64,000 nucleotides of DNA. It comes from Adiantum capillus-veneris. Lineage: Eukaryota > Streptophyta > Polypodiopsida > Polypodiales > Pteridaceae. The stretch spans positions 62,675,119-62,739,118 of the forward strand of contig CM043952.1 of assembly GCA_014529385.2 (NCBI GenBank), given 5' to 3'. The position numbers were made by a program, and so were the translations under genes. The notes under the pieces were generated by a model. The model was given only the letters and a program-made list of their open reading frames with translations. It did no database searches and was not told the DNA's origin. This document shows, piece by piece, positions 34,178 through 47,149 of this stretch; the stretch's first letter is position 1; every line of letters starts with the position of its first letter.

Positions 34178-34655
34178 ATTTTCTAATGATAAGGAGGTGA
34201 TTCATTCCTTGGACAAGGTCTTGGAGGAGGTTGGATGGGTAATTCAATAGTTTTCTTCAATTTATGCCAGCATATAGCCAATCCATTTTTCTGTAATGGT
34301 TCTGAAATTAAAGAACAAGAACACTTAATGCAAACACAACAATAGACATGAGTTTTACATTGTCTACCCTAAGGTTTTATTAGATGCCAAAATCCATCTA
34401 TGATCTACTCATTAATAGAAAGAAAGTCAAATTAAAATCCTTACTCTTTTTTATGCTACACTCTCTCTTAGTCTCAATACCATGGAGTTCAACTAGACTT
34501 AAGTCAACTAATAACTACTACTTGTTGTTAAAGGTATGCTTGAAGTGTATAAGGCTTAACCAATGCTCTAGTGTAGAATGGGTATTTAGGTCTCAAGGTC
34601 TACCACTTATCCAAGCAAAGATCCATTTAGATATGGAAACCCAATTTTTCTTAAT
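34178..34655. other. spacer, nothing recognised
   Basis: AT-rich, with no gene, element end or tandem repeat that I can support. Confidence 0.4.
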
Positions 34656-37600
34656 ATAATGATATAGAGTGGACAAGTGGTGAATCCTGAGACCAAGCCA
34701 CTCATGCTACTAGGGATAATAGGTTGGACAAGTGGTGGACCTTGAATGTAAACCCCCCATGTACAAAGTATCAGGGGTTTTGGGTATTTCAATGGACTCT
34801 AGCATCTTGGAAACATGGTGGAGCTTACTTCTCTCCATGTTTCAATGGAGTCTATCTTGGATAAATGGTGGAGCATCATTCTCTCCATGTTTCAATGGAG
34901 CCTACCTTGGACAAGTGGTGCACGTTTGTTTCTCTCTATGTTTGAACAGATTTAGCTTGGACAAGTGGTGGACCTTGGAACAAAATCCCCATGTAAAACA
35001 TATCATGGACATTACAAGTGGTGAGAAAAAATACCATTCAATATATAACCTTATAGGTTGGAAAAGTGGTGGACCTTAACACCCAATTATTATTAATATA
35101 ATGACATAGAGTGGACAAGTGGTGAATCTTGCGACCAAACCTACTAGGAAAAGTACGTTGGACAAGTGGTGGACCTTGAATGCAAACCCCCCATGTACAA
35201 AATATACTCATGCTACTAGGAATAATTTGGTATTAAGGTCCATGTTTCAATGGAGCCTAGCTTGGAAAAGTGGTGGACCTTTGTTTCTCTCTATGTTTCA
35301 ATAGAATTTGCTTGGACAAGTGGTGAACCTTGGAACAAAACCCCCATGTAAAGCATGTCATGGGCATTACAAGTGGTGAGAAAAAATACCATTCAAGGTA
35401 TAACCTTATAGGCTGGACAAGTGGTGGACCTTAGCACCCAATTCCTCTTATTATAATGACATATAGTGGAAAAGTGGTGAATTGTGAGACCAAACCTACT
35501 AGGGATAATAGGTTGGAGAAATGGTTGACCTTGAATGTAAATCACCAATGTACAAAATATCATGGGTTTTGCGTATTTCAATGGAGCCTAGCATCTTGGA
35601 GACATGGTGGAACTTACTTCTCTCCATGTTTGAATGGAGCCTATCTAGGAGAAATGGTGGAGGTTCCTTCTCTCCATGTTTCAATGGAGCCTAGCTTGGA
35701 CAAGTCGTGGACCTTTGTTTCTCTCTATGTTTGAATATGGTTAGCTTGGACAAGTGGTGGATCTTGGAATGAAACTCCCATGTAAAACATATCATGGGCA
35801 TTTCAAGTGGAGAGAAAGGATACCATTTAAGATATAACCTTATAGGTTGGACAAGTGGTGGACCTTAACACAATATAATGACATAGAGTGTACAAGTGGT
35901 GAATCTTGAAACCAAACCACTCATGCTACTAGGGATAATAGGTTAAACAAGTGGTGGGCCTTGAAATAAAACACCCTAGAGTGTTTCAATGGAGCCTAGC
36001 TTGGAAACATGGTAAAGCTTGCTTCTCTCCATGTTTCAATGCAGCCTATCTTGGATAAATGGTGCAGCATCATTCTCTCCATGTTTCAATGGAGCCTAGC
36101 TTGGACAAGTGGTGGACCTTTGTTTCTCTCTATGTTTGAATAGAGTTATCTTGGAAAAGTGGTGGACCTTGGAACAAAAACCCCATGTAAAACATATCAT
36201 GGGCATCACAAGTGGTGAGAAAAAATACCATTCAATATATAACCTTATAGGTTGGACAAGTGGTGGACCTTAACACCCAATTATTCTTAATATAATGACA
36301 TAGAGTGGATAAGTGGTGAAATTGGGACCAAACCTACTAGGGAAATAGGTTGGACAAGTGGTGGACCTTGAATGTAAACGCCCCATGTACAAAATATCAC
36401 TCATGCTACTAGAAATAATTTGGTATTAAGGTCCATGTTTCAATGCAGCCTAGCTTGGAAAAGTGGTGGACCTTTGTTTCTCTCTATGTTTCAATAGATT
36501 TATCTTGGACAAGTGGTGTACCTTGGAACAAAACCCCATGTAAATCATGTCATGGGCATTACAAGTGGTGAGAAAAAATACCATTCAAGCTATAACATTA
36601 TAGGTTGGACAAGTGGTGGACCTTAACACCTAATTCCTCTTAATATAATGACATAGAGTGGACAAGTGGTGAATCATGAGACCAAACCTACTAGGGATAA
36701 TAGGTTGGACAAGTGGTGAACCTTGAATGTAAACCCCCCATGTACAAAAAATTATGGGTATTGGGTATTTCAATGGAGCCTAGCAACTTGGAGACATGGT
36801 GGAGCTTATTTCTCTCCATGTTTCAATGGAGCCTATCTAGGAGAAACAGTGGAGGTTCCTTCTCTCCATGTTTCAATGAGCCTAGCTTGGACAAGTGGTG
36901 GACCTTTCTTTCTCTATATGTTTTAATAGAGTTAGCTTGGACAAGTGGTGGACCTTGGAATGAAACCCCCATGTAAAACATATCATGGGCATTTCAAGTG
37001 GTGAGAAAGGATACTATTTAAAATATAACCTTATAGGCTAGACAAGTGGTGGACTTTAACACATATTTCTTCTTAATATAATGACATAGAGTGTACAAGT
37101 GGTGAATCTTGAGACCAAAACACTCTTGCTACTAGGGATAATAGGTTGGACAAGTGGTGGACCTTGAATGTAAACCCCTCATGTACAAAATTATGGGTTT
37201 AGGGTATTTCAATGGAGCCTAGCTTGGAGACATGGTGGAGATTGCTTCTCTCAATGTTTCAATGGAACCTATCTTGGAGAAATGGTGGATCATCCTTCTC
37301 TCCATGTTTCAATGGAGCCTATCTTGGACAAGTGGTGGACCTTTGCTTCTCTCTATGTTTTAATGGAGTTAGCTTGGACAAGTGGTGGGTCTTGGAACAA
37401 AACCCCTTTGTAAAACATAGCATGGACATTACAAGTGATGAGGAAAAATATCATTCAAGATATAACCTTATAGGTTGGAAAAGTGGTGATGGACCTTGAT
37501 AAGTGGTGAAGGATACCATTTAAGATATACCCTTATAGGTTGGACAAGTGGTGGACCTTAACACCCATTTATTCTTAATATAATGACATAGAGTGGATAA

Positions 37601-38560
37601 GTGGTGAATCTTAAGACCAAATCACTCATGCTACTAGGTATAATACGTTAGAGAAGTGGTAGACCTTGAATGTAAACACCCCATGTACAAAATATCATGG
37701 TTTTAGGGTGTTTCAATGGAGCCTAGAATCTCGGAGACATGGTAGATCTTGATTCTTTCCATGTTTGAATGGCACCTATCTTGGAAAAATGATGGAGGTT
37801 ACTTCTCTCCATACTTTAACGGAGCCTAGCTTTGACAAGTGGTGAACCTTTGCTTCTCTCTATGTTTGAATAGAGTTAGCTTGGACAAGTGGTGGACCTT
37901 TGCTTCTCTCTATGTTTGAATAGAGTTAGCTTGGACAAGTGGTGGACCTTGGAATGAAACCCCCGTGTAAAACATATCATGGGCATTTCAAGTGGTGAGA
38001 AAGGATACCATTTAAGATATAACCTTATAGGTTGGACAAGTGGTGGACCTTAATACATAGTTCTTCTTAATATAATGACATGGAGTGTACAAGTGGTGTA
38101 TCTTGAGACCAAACCACTCGTGCTACTAGGGATCCTAGCTTGGACAAGTGGTGGACCTTGGAAAAAAGTCCCCCTGTACAACATAGATGAGTTTTTTCAT
38201 GTTTTAATGGAAGAGAGATTCGACAAATGGTGGAGCTTGCTTATCTCCATGTGGATTTTAGAACTAGCTTGGACAAGTGGTGGAGCTTTGCTTTTTTACT
38301 CTTCATAATACAATGATGTATATGTTGGTTACATGGTGAATATTAAGGCCAAACCTCCCATCTTACTAGAGATGATAGGTTGGACAAGTGGTCAACCTTC
38401 TATCATTTCTCCATGCCTATAATTAGACAATTAGTAGAACTAGCATCTTTCTATGCTGTCTAGAGCTGAGCTTGGACAAGTAGTGGACCTTGCTACTCTC
38501 TTCCCTTGGATTATTAGTTTGAAGACTCATTATATATACTTGCTTAGATCTATATAATTA
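34656..38560 (+). repeat. degenerate tandem array, central block with higher-order structure
   Basis: The 58-bp-type monomer (cttggacaagtggtgg...ctccatgtttcaatggagc) is organised into higher-order units of about 360-440 bp, marked by aaccttataggttggacaag (about 35048, 35402, 35838, 36240, 36595, 37027, 37463, 38022) and by agggataataggttgg. All are in + orientation. The final 430 bp match the end of the left block. The short open frames (GPP..SLSMFQWSL-type peptides) are products of the repeat. Confidence 0.9.
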
Positions 38561-39481
38561 CTCATTAGTTAGGTTACAAGTGGGTATGTAATTTGTTAGC
38601 CTCAAGGGACTTTGAATATTGAATAATAAGAAAGTCAAGTGTTGGTTTGAAGATCTTTTGCTTATCTAAACTAAACTCTAACTCAATAATAAGTTTCATA
38701 AGTTCCACGAATTGTCCTATCTAGGCTCCAAAAGAGTCTTAATTGGTTTGTGCTAGATTCTAACTTCCTTGATGGGGTAGAATCCTAGAAAAATGAGGCA
38801 CTATAAGTTTTACCTTAGCTCAAATGGATTTTTCACTTAAACTCGACTGCAATTTGGCTATCTAGTCTTTGTCTCGATGGAGTTTAACACTAGATACATA
38901 GTAGTGATATTTAAGCTTCATGTCTCTTCACTTGATCGAGATATGAGACCATACTTTCAAGGTCACCACTTGTCTTACCTAAAGACCAATGTGAGACATG
39001 GGAGCAAGAAAGCCATCCGATATTGTTTTAAGGACTATTACATAGGCAATCAATAACTTAAGTAAAGCAAAAAGACTTGGATCTTTCACAATTAATAACT
39101 TAAGTAAAGTCAAAAAGACTTGGATCTTTGACAGTTTTTTTCAAACTAAAAAAGCACAATCTCATGCTAACAAAACTATAAATCACAATTGAAAGGTTTG
39201 AACAAGAAAAAGATCAAAAATCTTAATAAGAAGGATACTTTTCATTTCATTTGATGATTACAAACTAAAATAAAGTCTCTCAAGAAATTGATAAACAAAA
39301 AATATAGGTGACTGCTTCATTATTTTGAGCAAAAATATCAAAATCTCTATTGATTGAGCTCCATCTAGTAGTATCCTTTGTAAGATCCTGCAAGAAGGAA
39401 TAAAAAGAAAGATTTGTTAGATACCATGCACATGAGTGTTCAAGCATGTGTATCAAGAATATATGACATGTCACTAGTACC
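38561..39481. other. spacer between array and HAD pseudogene 2
   Basis: AT-rich. A 40-bp phrase ending aaaagacttggatcttt is tandemly duplicated at about 39053-39130. A short minus-strand frame near 39280-39390 follows an AG and could be a downstream exon remnant, but it is too short to call. Confidence 0.4.
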
Positions 39482-40681
39482 TTAGGGTTGCTTTCTATCC
39501 AGCCTTAGAAGATTGTTCTCAACTTTCACCTTATTTATATAAGCCTTTGCTGTGGTTGCCTTCAAAACTCCTTTTGTGTTACAACCCAATTGCCTAGCTA
39601 AAGTGGTCAATTGTGACGCCTTCATGCTTTCAATGGGTGTACGCTCCTTTGCCAAGATCTCTTGTATTTGGGCTCTTCTCATTTCATTGCGGTGGCTTGT
39701 GTCACTTGCATCTTCAATGATAGTTTCATCTCTGTCACCTTTTGCAGGTGGTATTCTTCTTGTAAAGAACACCTTAGCTGACCAAACATCATTTTTCTGC
39801 TTCCAATACTCCATGATTTGTTTGTATTCACTATCATTTGTCACTATAGGTTGTCCATAACGATTAGAAGCAATTAAATCACGCACATCCCTTCTCTCAT
39901 CAAGCTGAATCAAGTATGGCAGTAGCTCCTCCAAGAGCATATTGTCAACCATCTTCTCAGCATCAAATTGTGGTGGAAAAATGCAATTGTTTGCTGGTGA
40001 AATACATCCCTTGTAAGGAGAGTCATCAATAAGCACTGTTCTTTGTGGATCACATTCAAACCCCATGGCAATTTTGGCTAGAGGCTTGAACATTGCCTCA
40101 ACGTTTGGATTGTCGGGTCTAAACAATTTTTGAGTTTGAGCGGTGTAGCAAACATCTTGCGACCAAATTGCAAAGAAAGGCAATGTATCCTCAGCTAAGT
40201 TGTTTAGTGCTGCAAGGATTTGATACACATATTCCTAGTAGCTGTCGACCAAATTGCAACATTAAACCTTTGTAAAATAGTCTTCAAGAATTGGATGCAA
40301 CCTGGCCTGAGTATAATATATCTTTTTGAATCCATTTGCACTGAGTTGTGGTGTGAGGATGGTTGAGGGGAACGTTTCAACAATAGACCATTTAAATCCA
40401 ATATAATTGTAAGCATGGATTTCTCAACATCTACGCTACATGACGTAGTACCAATTGGCAATAGCTCGTGAGTGGACTTTTCAGTCTCTTTTGATGTATG
40501 TTGCATTTTTGAAGCATCGATTTCTTGGTTCTCATTATTGGAAGCTTTCTCAAGTTGCACAACACTAGACTCTAGTATAGAAATATCATCCATCTTGGGC
40601 ACTTTAGAAACATAGAATCTATGGATTCTATAGTTGTTGACTGAACCATAGGAGCATTATTCCATCCCAGTTTGTGAATCT
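39482..40681 (-). pseudogene. FCP1/HAD-like phosphatase gene remnant, copy 2, with SAP-like tail
   Basis: A minus-strand exon after a good 3' splice site (ttttcttag at about 40682). It encodes a variable N-terminus, then TIILDLNGLLLKR (motif I), RPGCIQFLKTILQRFNVAIWS (motif II), and after a frameshift at about 40210 the rest of the domain: AIWSQDVCYT, EAMFKPLAKI, VLIDDSPYKG (motif III), and YGQPIV. The C-terminal part ends with MKASQLTTLARQLGCNTKG, which resembles a SAP-type nucleic-acid-binding helix pair. DLNGLL replaces the phosphatase DxDGT. The domain order matches a plant family of uncharacterised HAD proteins. The frameshift and another near 40600 argue for a pseudogene, unless they are assembly errors. 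Confidence 0.75.
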
Positions 40682-40734
40682 AAGAAAACACACACACAAA
40701 TGGTATCTCAAAACCACTAGAATTTTATTCACCA

Positions 40735-40870
40735 TATTTATATGTAGAACTCCTAGTAAGAAATTTATTTAAGGTAAAGTCGTTGTTAGAATCCTTGCAA
40801 CCATTTTCAGCATTCGTACACAAACACCACTTGTCTAAAATACAATCTACTAACTCAACATTTTCCATCC
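40735..40870 (-). pseudogene. possible upstream exon of HAD copy 2
   Basis: An ATG at 40870 opens 46 codons (MENVELVDCILDKW...) that end at a possible donor TATG|GTGAAT, 50 bp before the acceptor of the HAD exon. The joined frame is not clean, so this is only a candidate. Confidence 0.3.
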
Positions 40871-41319
40871 TACACTTTATTAAAGATGAGTGCTTAAAGT
40901 GAAAACTAAAAGCCACCCTTGTTGAGGAAACATGGATACAAGGTCCGCCAAATGTCCAACCTAGACTACAAGAAAATAATTAGAGATTTGGCTTAGATTT
41001 GGATTCAAAGGCCACCACTTATTCAAGTAAGATAACTCCACTTGTTTAAGACAGTAATGTTTGAAGCCCCACCACTTGTCCAACCTAGACATTGATTAAA
41101 TTTTGGTAAGATTTATCACAAATCTAGAGTAGAATCAAGATTCTATGGCCAAGGTAGTCAAATATGTTAGACAACACACAAAGCATAAGAGCACTCTAGA
41201 TTCTCGTTGAGATAAACTAAACAATAATCAAATGTTATATTTACTTGAGATTTCATCCATGAAAAATGAAAATGATGCATGTACTTGAGATTTCCATCCA
41301 TGTACAATACTTTACAATA

Positions 41320-44300
41320 TCAAGTAAAGTTATAGTCAGCAAACAACTCTTCTCCTGCTTCAACTTGACAAATAGTCTCAATGCATACATGGCCATATTC
41401 TTCTAACTTGATGTGTGAAGAGGTGCATTTATGCCAAGGTGGAAAATTTGGATCAAATGTATAGCGTACGTTGGGACAGACATTTGTACTGTGAGAACTA
41501 TTTATATAGCCCGACACGTTTCCTTCTTCTACACAACCAATAATGTATGATTGATCTTCCTCTTCTTCTATGTTTGGATCCTCTAGAAGAGAATATTTAT
41601 AAGCTCTTGGAAATATTTTGCATATCTTTTTCCAGTCTTGAAATCTATACTTATGCCCTCCATAGTTTAGAATAGTCAAACCACTTTCAGGGTAGTATGC
41701 ACAAATAGCCCATAACCAGCTCCTTCAATACATGAAAGTCGCACTTCAAAATCCACACCGTTAATATGGAAAATTACATCTTTGGGAATAGGAAAAGTTG
41801 GTGTCCCAAAAGGATCTTCATGCCAATCATAGTGTGAAATACATCTAGTTTTTATATCACTTAACTCCTTTGTGTCTGCAAAAAGAAGAAAATATTATGC
41901 ATAAAATAATGACAATATCAAAGAAAGATATCATTATTTTATAGTCCAATAGGTCCATTGTATGGAAGACTTAGAGTGCCTCTTACATGGTGCCTCCAAG
42001 GTTTCCAAAAAATAAAATCATTGGAAAAAAAAGGCCACTGTGTCTCCAATCTATTGCCCATTTGAAGCATAGAGAGAACCAAGGTCCACCACTTGTCCAA
42101 GCTAGACATGGAGCATTGACACAAGATCCAACACTTATCCAAGAACCCTATAGTATTGTGGTAACATGGGATGCATTGATGCAACAAAAGTAGTCTAGCC
42201 TCCTCATCCATCTCTTTTTTCTTGTAGCCTAGAGGGATTAGTTTCAAGGTATATCACTAGTCAAAAAACTACACATAGAACATTGATACAAGGTTCCACC
42301 ACATGTGAAACCTGTCATCTCTAGTAGCATGGATGGTTTGATATCAAGGTTCATCGCGTGTCCTACCTATACTCCATTGTAGCATATAGATTCTGGTTTG
42401 GTGGTACATACACTTGTCCAAACTTGGCTTGTTGTTGATATCTGGAGGTAATCAAGGGTCCTCCACTTGTCCAAGTTAGGCATATAAAACAATTGCAAGG
42501 TCCACCATGTGTACAACATATGATTGATTATAGCATGCATGGTCTTATTTCATGGGCAACCATCTTCTCTCCAACATGTGTCCAACCTCGGCTCCATTGA
42601 AGCATGGAGAGAAGCAAGGTCCACCACTTATCAAAGCTATTATTTTCTCCCAGTGCTTTCAAAACCCATAATACGTTGTACATGAGGGGGGGGGGGGGGG
42701 GGGGGATTCTTGTTCAAGGTCCACCCTTGGCTAAGATTGGATCCATTGAAACATAAAGAGAAGCAAGCTCTACCATTTGTCCAAGCTAGGAGCCATTGAA
42801 ACATGAAAACCCCATAATATGTTGTATACGGGGGGTTTTTTTCAAGGTCTACCACTTGTCTAAGCTATGGTCCATTGGAACATGGAGAGAAGCAAAGCTC
42901 CACCACTTTTCTAAGCTAGGATCCATTGAAACATGGAGAGAAGCAAGCTCCATTGTTTGTCTAAGCTAGGCTCCATTGGAACATGGAGGAAAACAAGCTC
43001 CACCACTTGCCTATTATTGCATAGAGATTCTGGTTTGAAGGTCCACCACTTGTTCCAACCTTGCCTTCATGTATGGAGATAATCAAGAGTGCAATTCTTC
43101 TCTAAGCTAGGGACATAAAAGAGTTTCAAGGTCCACTACATATACGATCTATGATGGGTTGTAGCATGGGAGGTTTCATTTTAAGGTTGACCACTTCTCC
43201 AGCTCCGCTTGTCCAACCTCAGATCCATTGAAGAATGGAGAATAAAGGTGTACCAACTCTCCAAAATAGGCAAGACAATCTCTATAAAACCATGAATTGT
43301 TAATATATGCTATGCTGTGGAGTTTTGTTTGAAGTTCACTCCTTATCAAGCTACAATCCATTGAAGCATGGAACTAAGTAAGATATATCTCTAGTCCAAG
43401 ATAGGATCCATTGAAACATAGAGAGAATCAAGGTCCACCACTTGTCCAATCTATGCATGGGTAATTGATATAAGGAACACTACGTTTTCACCTATACTAT
43501 GCTCTATCATGGATGGTTTCATATCCACCAATTTTCCAACCTATTTAGTAGGTTGTATTATGGGGGTTTGGTTTCAGGTACTTCACTTGTCTAAGGTGGG
43601 TTCCATTGAACCATGGAGAGAAACTATGTCTACCACTTGTCCGAAATATGCTCCTTTAAAAAAATAAAAAACAAGGTCCACCACTTGTCCAAGCTAAAGT
43701 TTCTCTCCATTGAAGCATGGAGAGAGAACAAGGTCTACACTGTGTCCAAATATGCTCCATTGAAACATAAAAGCAGGTCCACCACTTGTCCAAGCTATAT
43801 AACAAATGGGTGTTGGTTACAAGGTGTACCACACTTGTCTAAACTAGTCTTCATGCAAGGTCTACCACATGTCCATGCTATATATGAGCTTGTTTTGAAG
43901 GTCTACCACACTCTTGAAATTAGGATCCATGTAAGGTCCACCTTTTGGTCAAGCTATGCATTTAATGAGTACTAAAACTAAGTAAATTGTAGTACTTAAA
44001 TACCTTTCCAAGCTCATTAATATTTTGGTCTCTAAGGCCGGCCACCACCACATGTCTAATCTATGCTCTAATTAATTACTTATGCTAGTTCTCAAAGTCC
44101 AAACATAAGCTCCTTCTAACAAGGTTAGTTTTTAAATTTAGGCTCCAGCACCTGTCTAAGCCAGGTTCAATTTATGAAGCATCACCATTTAACCATGCTA
44201 CGATCTAATGTATCATATCAAGGGGGTATTGATAAAAGGTCCAAAACTTATTGAGTTCAAGCTCTTAAGTAATTAAGTCTTTGTGAGTATTAAATGTTTA

Positions 44301-44613
44301 GTTTTAGTCTACAGATCCACCATTCAAAAACTCAAGTTAATTTACTATTTACATTCCCTTGAATGCTTGAGATAAAAAATACAAACTCAATCAATACTAT
44401 ATAAAGCAAAATCTAACATTAAGAGTATCAAATCAGTAACAAGAAACACTAACATGCACAAGAAACTCAAAACATACGTGTCTCCATTTCCAAAAAGTCC
44501 TCCATTGACAGAGGATGGGTTGTTGTTGTTGTTTTCTTCTCTTTGTGGAGAGCACTCCTCTCTACAGGCACAATGTCGCCTGATTGCGAAGTGGATTGTT
44601 GAAGTTCAGCCAT
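41320..44613 (-). pseudogene. two-exon SET-domain gene with one frameshift
   Basis: Exon 1, 44478-44613, begins MAELQQSTSQSGDIVPVERS and ends at a donor CAC|GTATGT. Exon 2, 41320-41875, follows tttttgcag. The exons join in frame (phase 1), giving about 230 residues. Exon 2 holds a SET domain: SCIEGAGYGLF at the start, TILNYGGHKY, GYINSSHSTNVCP, and GEELFADYNF at the C-terminal end, so a protein-lysine methyltransferase fold is expected. There is no post-SET cysteine cluster. A one-base loss near 41690 separates GYGLFVHT from TILNYGG; it is either a real mutation or a homopolymer error. The 2.6-kb intron is filled with the minus-oriented tandem array. Confidence 0.7.
41940..44000 (-). repeat. 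degenerate tandem array inside the SET-gene intron
   Basis: Phrases ccaccacttgtccaagcta and ctccattgaaacatggagagaagcaa, the reverse complement of the arrays at 20.5-22.4 and 34.7-38.6 kb. Looser copies extend left to about 40930 on the other side of exon 2. It includes a run of 21 G at 42685-42705. Confidence 0.88.
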
Positions 44614-44912
44614 TTTTCTATATCTTCATGAGACTTAACAAAGTCTAGCAGCATGGTCTCACGCTTTTTGCCTCCTCCACACTATCAATTAAGCAGATAA
44701 CTTCTTTTTTCTGTTGTATTCCTTCTTGTGCAACCAAGGAGCCATCACCAAAAACATCAACAAGCTTGCGGTCTTCAAAACAATATGTACGAATGTAGTG
44801 TTTGACCAAAGCTCTTTTTTTTGGCCTCCAAATATTGCAAATCTGACATATCGTTATCTGCTACTTGAAGAAGAGAACAATCAATTGGCATGGGATGTTT
44901 CTGATCTTCTTC

Positions 44913-47112
44913 TCAGGTCTTCAATGCATTGTCTTGTCCCAAGAAGGCAATAACTGTTAGGAATTGAATTGCTCCTTTGCAAGGAGCTGATGGAAAGTGA
45001 TGCAATGCACCACAACAATGGTAGCTCAGATTATCTCCCATGGCGTGAAAGGCACATTGCAATTTTGTGAAGTTAGTGAAATCCACAAATGCAAGAAAGA
45101 CAAATCCAGGATCTGTTGACCCTCCAGCAATAGCCAAGATCCCATCCAAAGCATTGTTAAATGTCCTCACTCCACTTCAAATTGCCTCCAACGTTTTTTG
45201 TCATATCTAAAACACATAAGCCAATAGGCACTTTATTATTGAAGTGGCGCATCAAGTAGAGATGCCTTCCATTTGTAGGCTCACCACATAGATTGACCAT
45301 GGCAAATCTCTAGGCTCAATTTTCTCCTTTTGAAGGTGAATTGCCCATTGCATGTATTTTATTGCTCCATCTGGAAAAGCCATTTTCTTTGTTCCACGCG
45401 TCAAACTAGATCTGATCCATTCCTCGCATAGCATTAAAATTGTTTTATAAACAACATCATTGATGTTATACATTTTGACCACCTCCTCCCAGTCTTTACA
45501 TGGTGAAGACTCATTCAAATTGTTGAAGCCTTCAAGAAGTGCATCTTGAATCAATTTGTCTTGCTTCAATGCTTGATTCGATCATACATGTCAGTTGCAT
45601 CACCATCCTTTGCACTCTTTGACAGTAAAATCTTCTCATCTCTAATCTCTTCTTGAATAGTCTTTACCTCTGATTCCTCAAAGGCCACAAAGGTATCTAA
45701 ATACAGTTGTGGGGGTTTCTTATTCTCCTCTTCTAGATTTTCAATGATTTCTATCCAGCAATCATAAACTAAATCAGAGTACGTGACCATGTGTGCCTGT
45801 TTAGCAATCCAACTTGCTGTTACACTCATTCTTGCCAATCGAAGAAAAGCCTAAAAAGAAATAGAGAAATAATTAAACTATTGAGCAAGATTTGTTAATT
45901 AAACACTATCAAAAAGACAAAGAAAATAACTTACATCCCATCCGGCACGAGATGCATGTCCCTCTGCAATTCCACTTGCTGCCTTTGGTGGTCGTCCTGA
46001 GAAGATCCATTGACTTCGTAAATGTCTCAATATTTGGCTGTAAGGTTGCTTGACATACAATGCTGAGCCTCCTCATTTGCAATGGCAGATATAGCAGTTG
46101 CAACAAATGGAGGAGCATTCACAACAATGCGAGCCTTTCTAATTTATACACGCTAATCAGTCTTTCAAAGATCTCTTTGTTGTTTTGTTCATTGTGAAGC
46201 AAAATTTTGCAGCATATATTGAATGCTGCCCATCAAGAATCCAATAATTGATAATCTTTATTTTTTTGCTCCTCTACCTCTTCTACTGCAAAGGAGTCCC
46301 TTCTTTGATTTTGCATTTCGAACAGGCATCAAATATGCACATGCTGCAGGCTTGGTCGTACCTGTGAAAATCCAAATAACACACTTTCAGCGTGTTTTTT
46401 ATCCATAATACGTGCATTATAGTGATCAGGAGCAAGCCAACATTTTGAATAGGGATATCAAATTCCCTATATTGGAAAGGAAAATAATTTATGTACTTAT
46501 TCATTCCACCTGTATCTTTTTCTTGTCCTTTCATGGCTCAACTTAAAAAACATCTGGATCCACAATCTCATCTTTTGACATTGAACCCTTGTGATGAGGA
46601 TGCCAAAGATGCCTTGTCTACATCCAAAATGGAACTAGTTCGCTTAGCTTCTACTTTTGCACTTTTTGCTTGCTTCTTTGTGGATGGTGGTCGTGAAGCT
46701 TTCACCTTTTTTCGTTGTAGTGTGGCATGATGGAGCTTTGAAGTTGATCTGCTGTGATATTTGGATTTGATTCTGCAAACTTCATCCTCGAGAAAACATT
46801 GTCTCTTCTTTGTTTCTAAACATGCGCTCCAATGCATATGCTCCTGGAGATAGTTGAAATTCTAGATTCATTGGAACTAGAATGTCAATGCATCCACCTC
46901 TGGATGACTATCAACTACAGAGACAGATGCTTCCACAACTTGTCCAACATCTTCAAACAAGCTGTCATTCTCCTTTTTGGCAATAATAGATGCACCTTAT
47001 GAAATTGTGCACCCTCTATACCATGTATGTCCAGATACATTTCCTAAGATCATTGCAAGTATAGTCAACTGAGACAGCAACCCTTGCAACCTGCTTTTTT
47101 TGGAGCCATCTT
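44913..47112 (-). pseudogene. unrecognised spliced gene with a DGQHS motif, decayed
   Basis: I do not recognise this gene. Minus-strand coding pieces in order: MAPKK start (47112) and a loose region to 46840; a K/S-rich stretch (46837-46568); an exon ending WLAPDHYNARI...FGFSQ|GTACGA (donor at 46361); a piece with YWILDGQHSIYAAK (about 46235); an exon end GWD|GTAAGT (45935) spliced across 84 bp to AG|GCTTTTCTTCG (45850), giving GWDAFLRLARMSVTASWIAK; then CEEWIRSSLTRGTKKMAFP, LCGEPTNGRHLYLMRHFNNK and GSTDPGFVFLAFVDFTNF. At least five frameshifts or stops are seen (for example near 45570 and 45180). DGQHS resembles the core of DGQHR/ParB-type folds, but that is a guess. Confidence 0.5.
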
Positions 47113-47149
47113 TCTGAAACAAAAAAAAAACCAAATGTTATATTTTAAC

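Noticed and set aside
34732-38308. Many short frames such as SMFQWSLSWINGGASFSPCFNGAYLG
   Set aside because: They follow the repeat unit and recur with it; not genes.
42685-42705. Run of 21 G as a G-quadruplex or regulatory site
   Set aside because: A single homopolymer in an intron array, likely of uncertain length in the assembly; no further structure.
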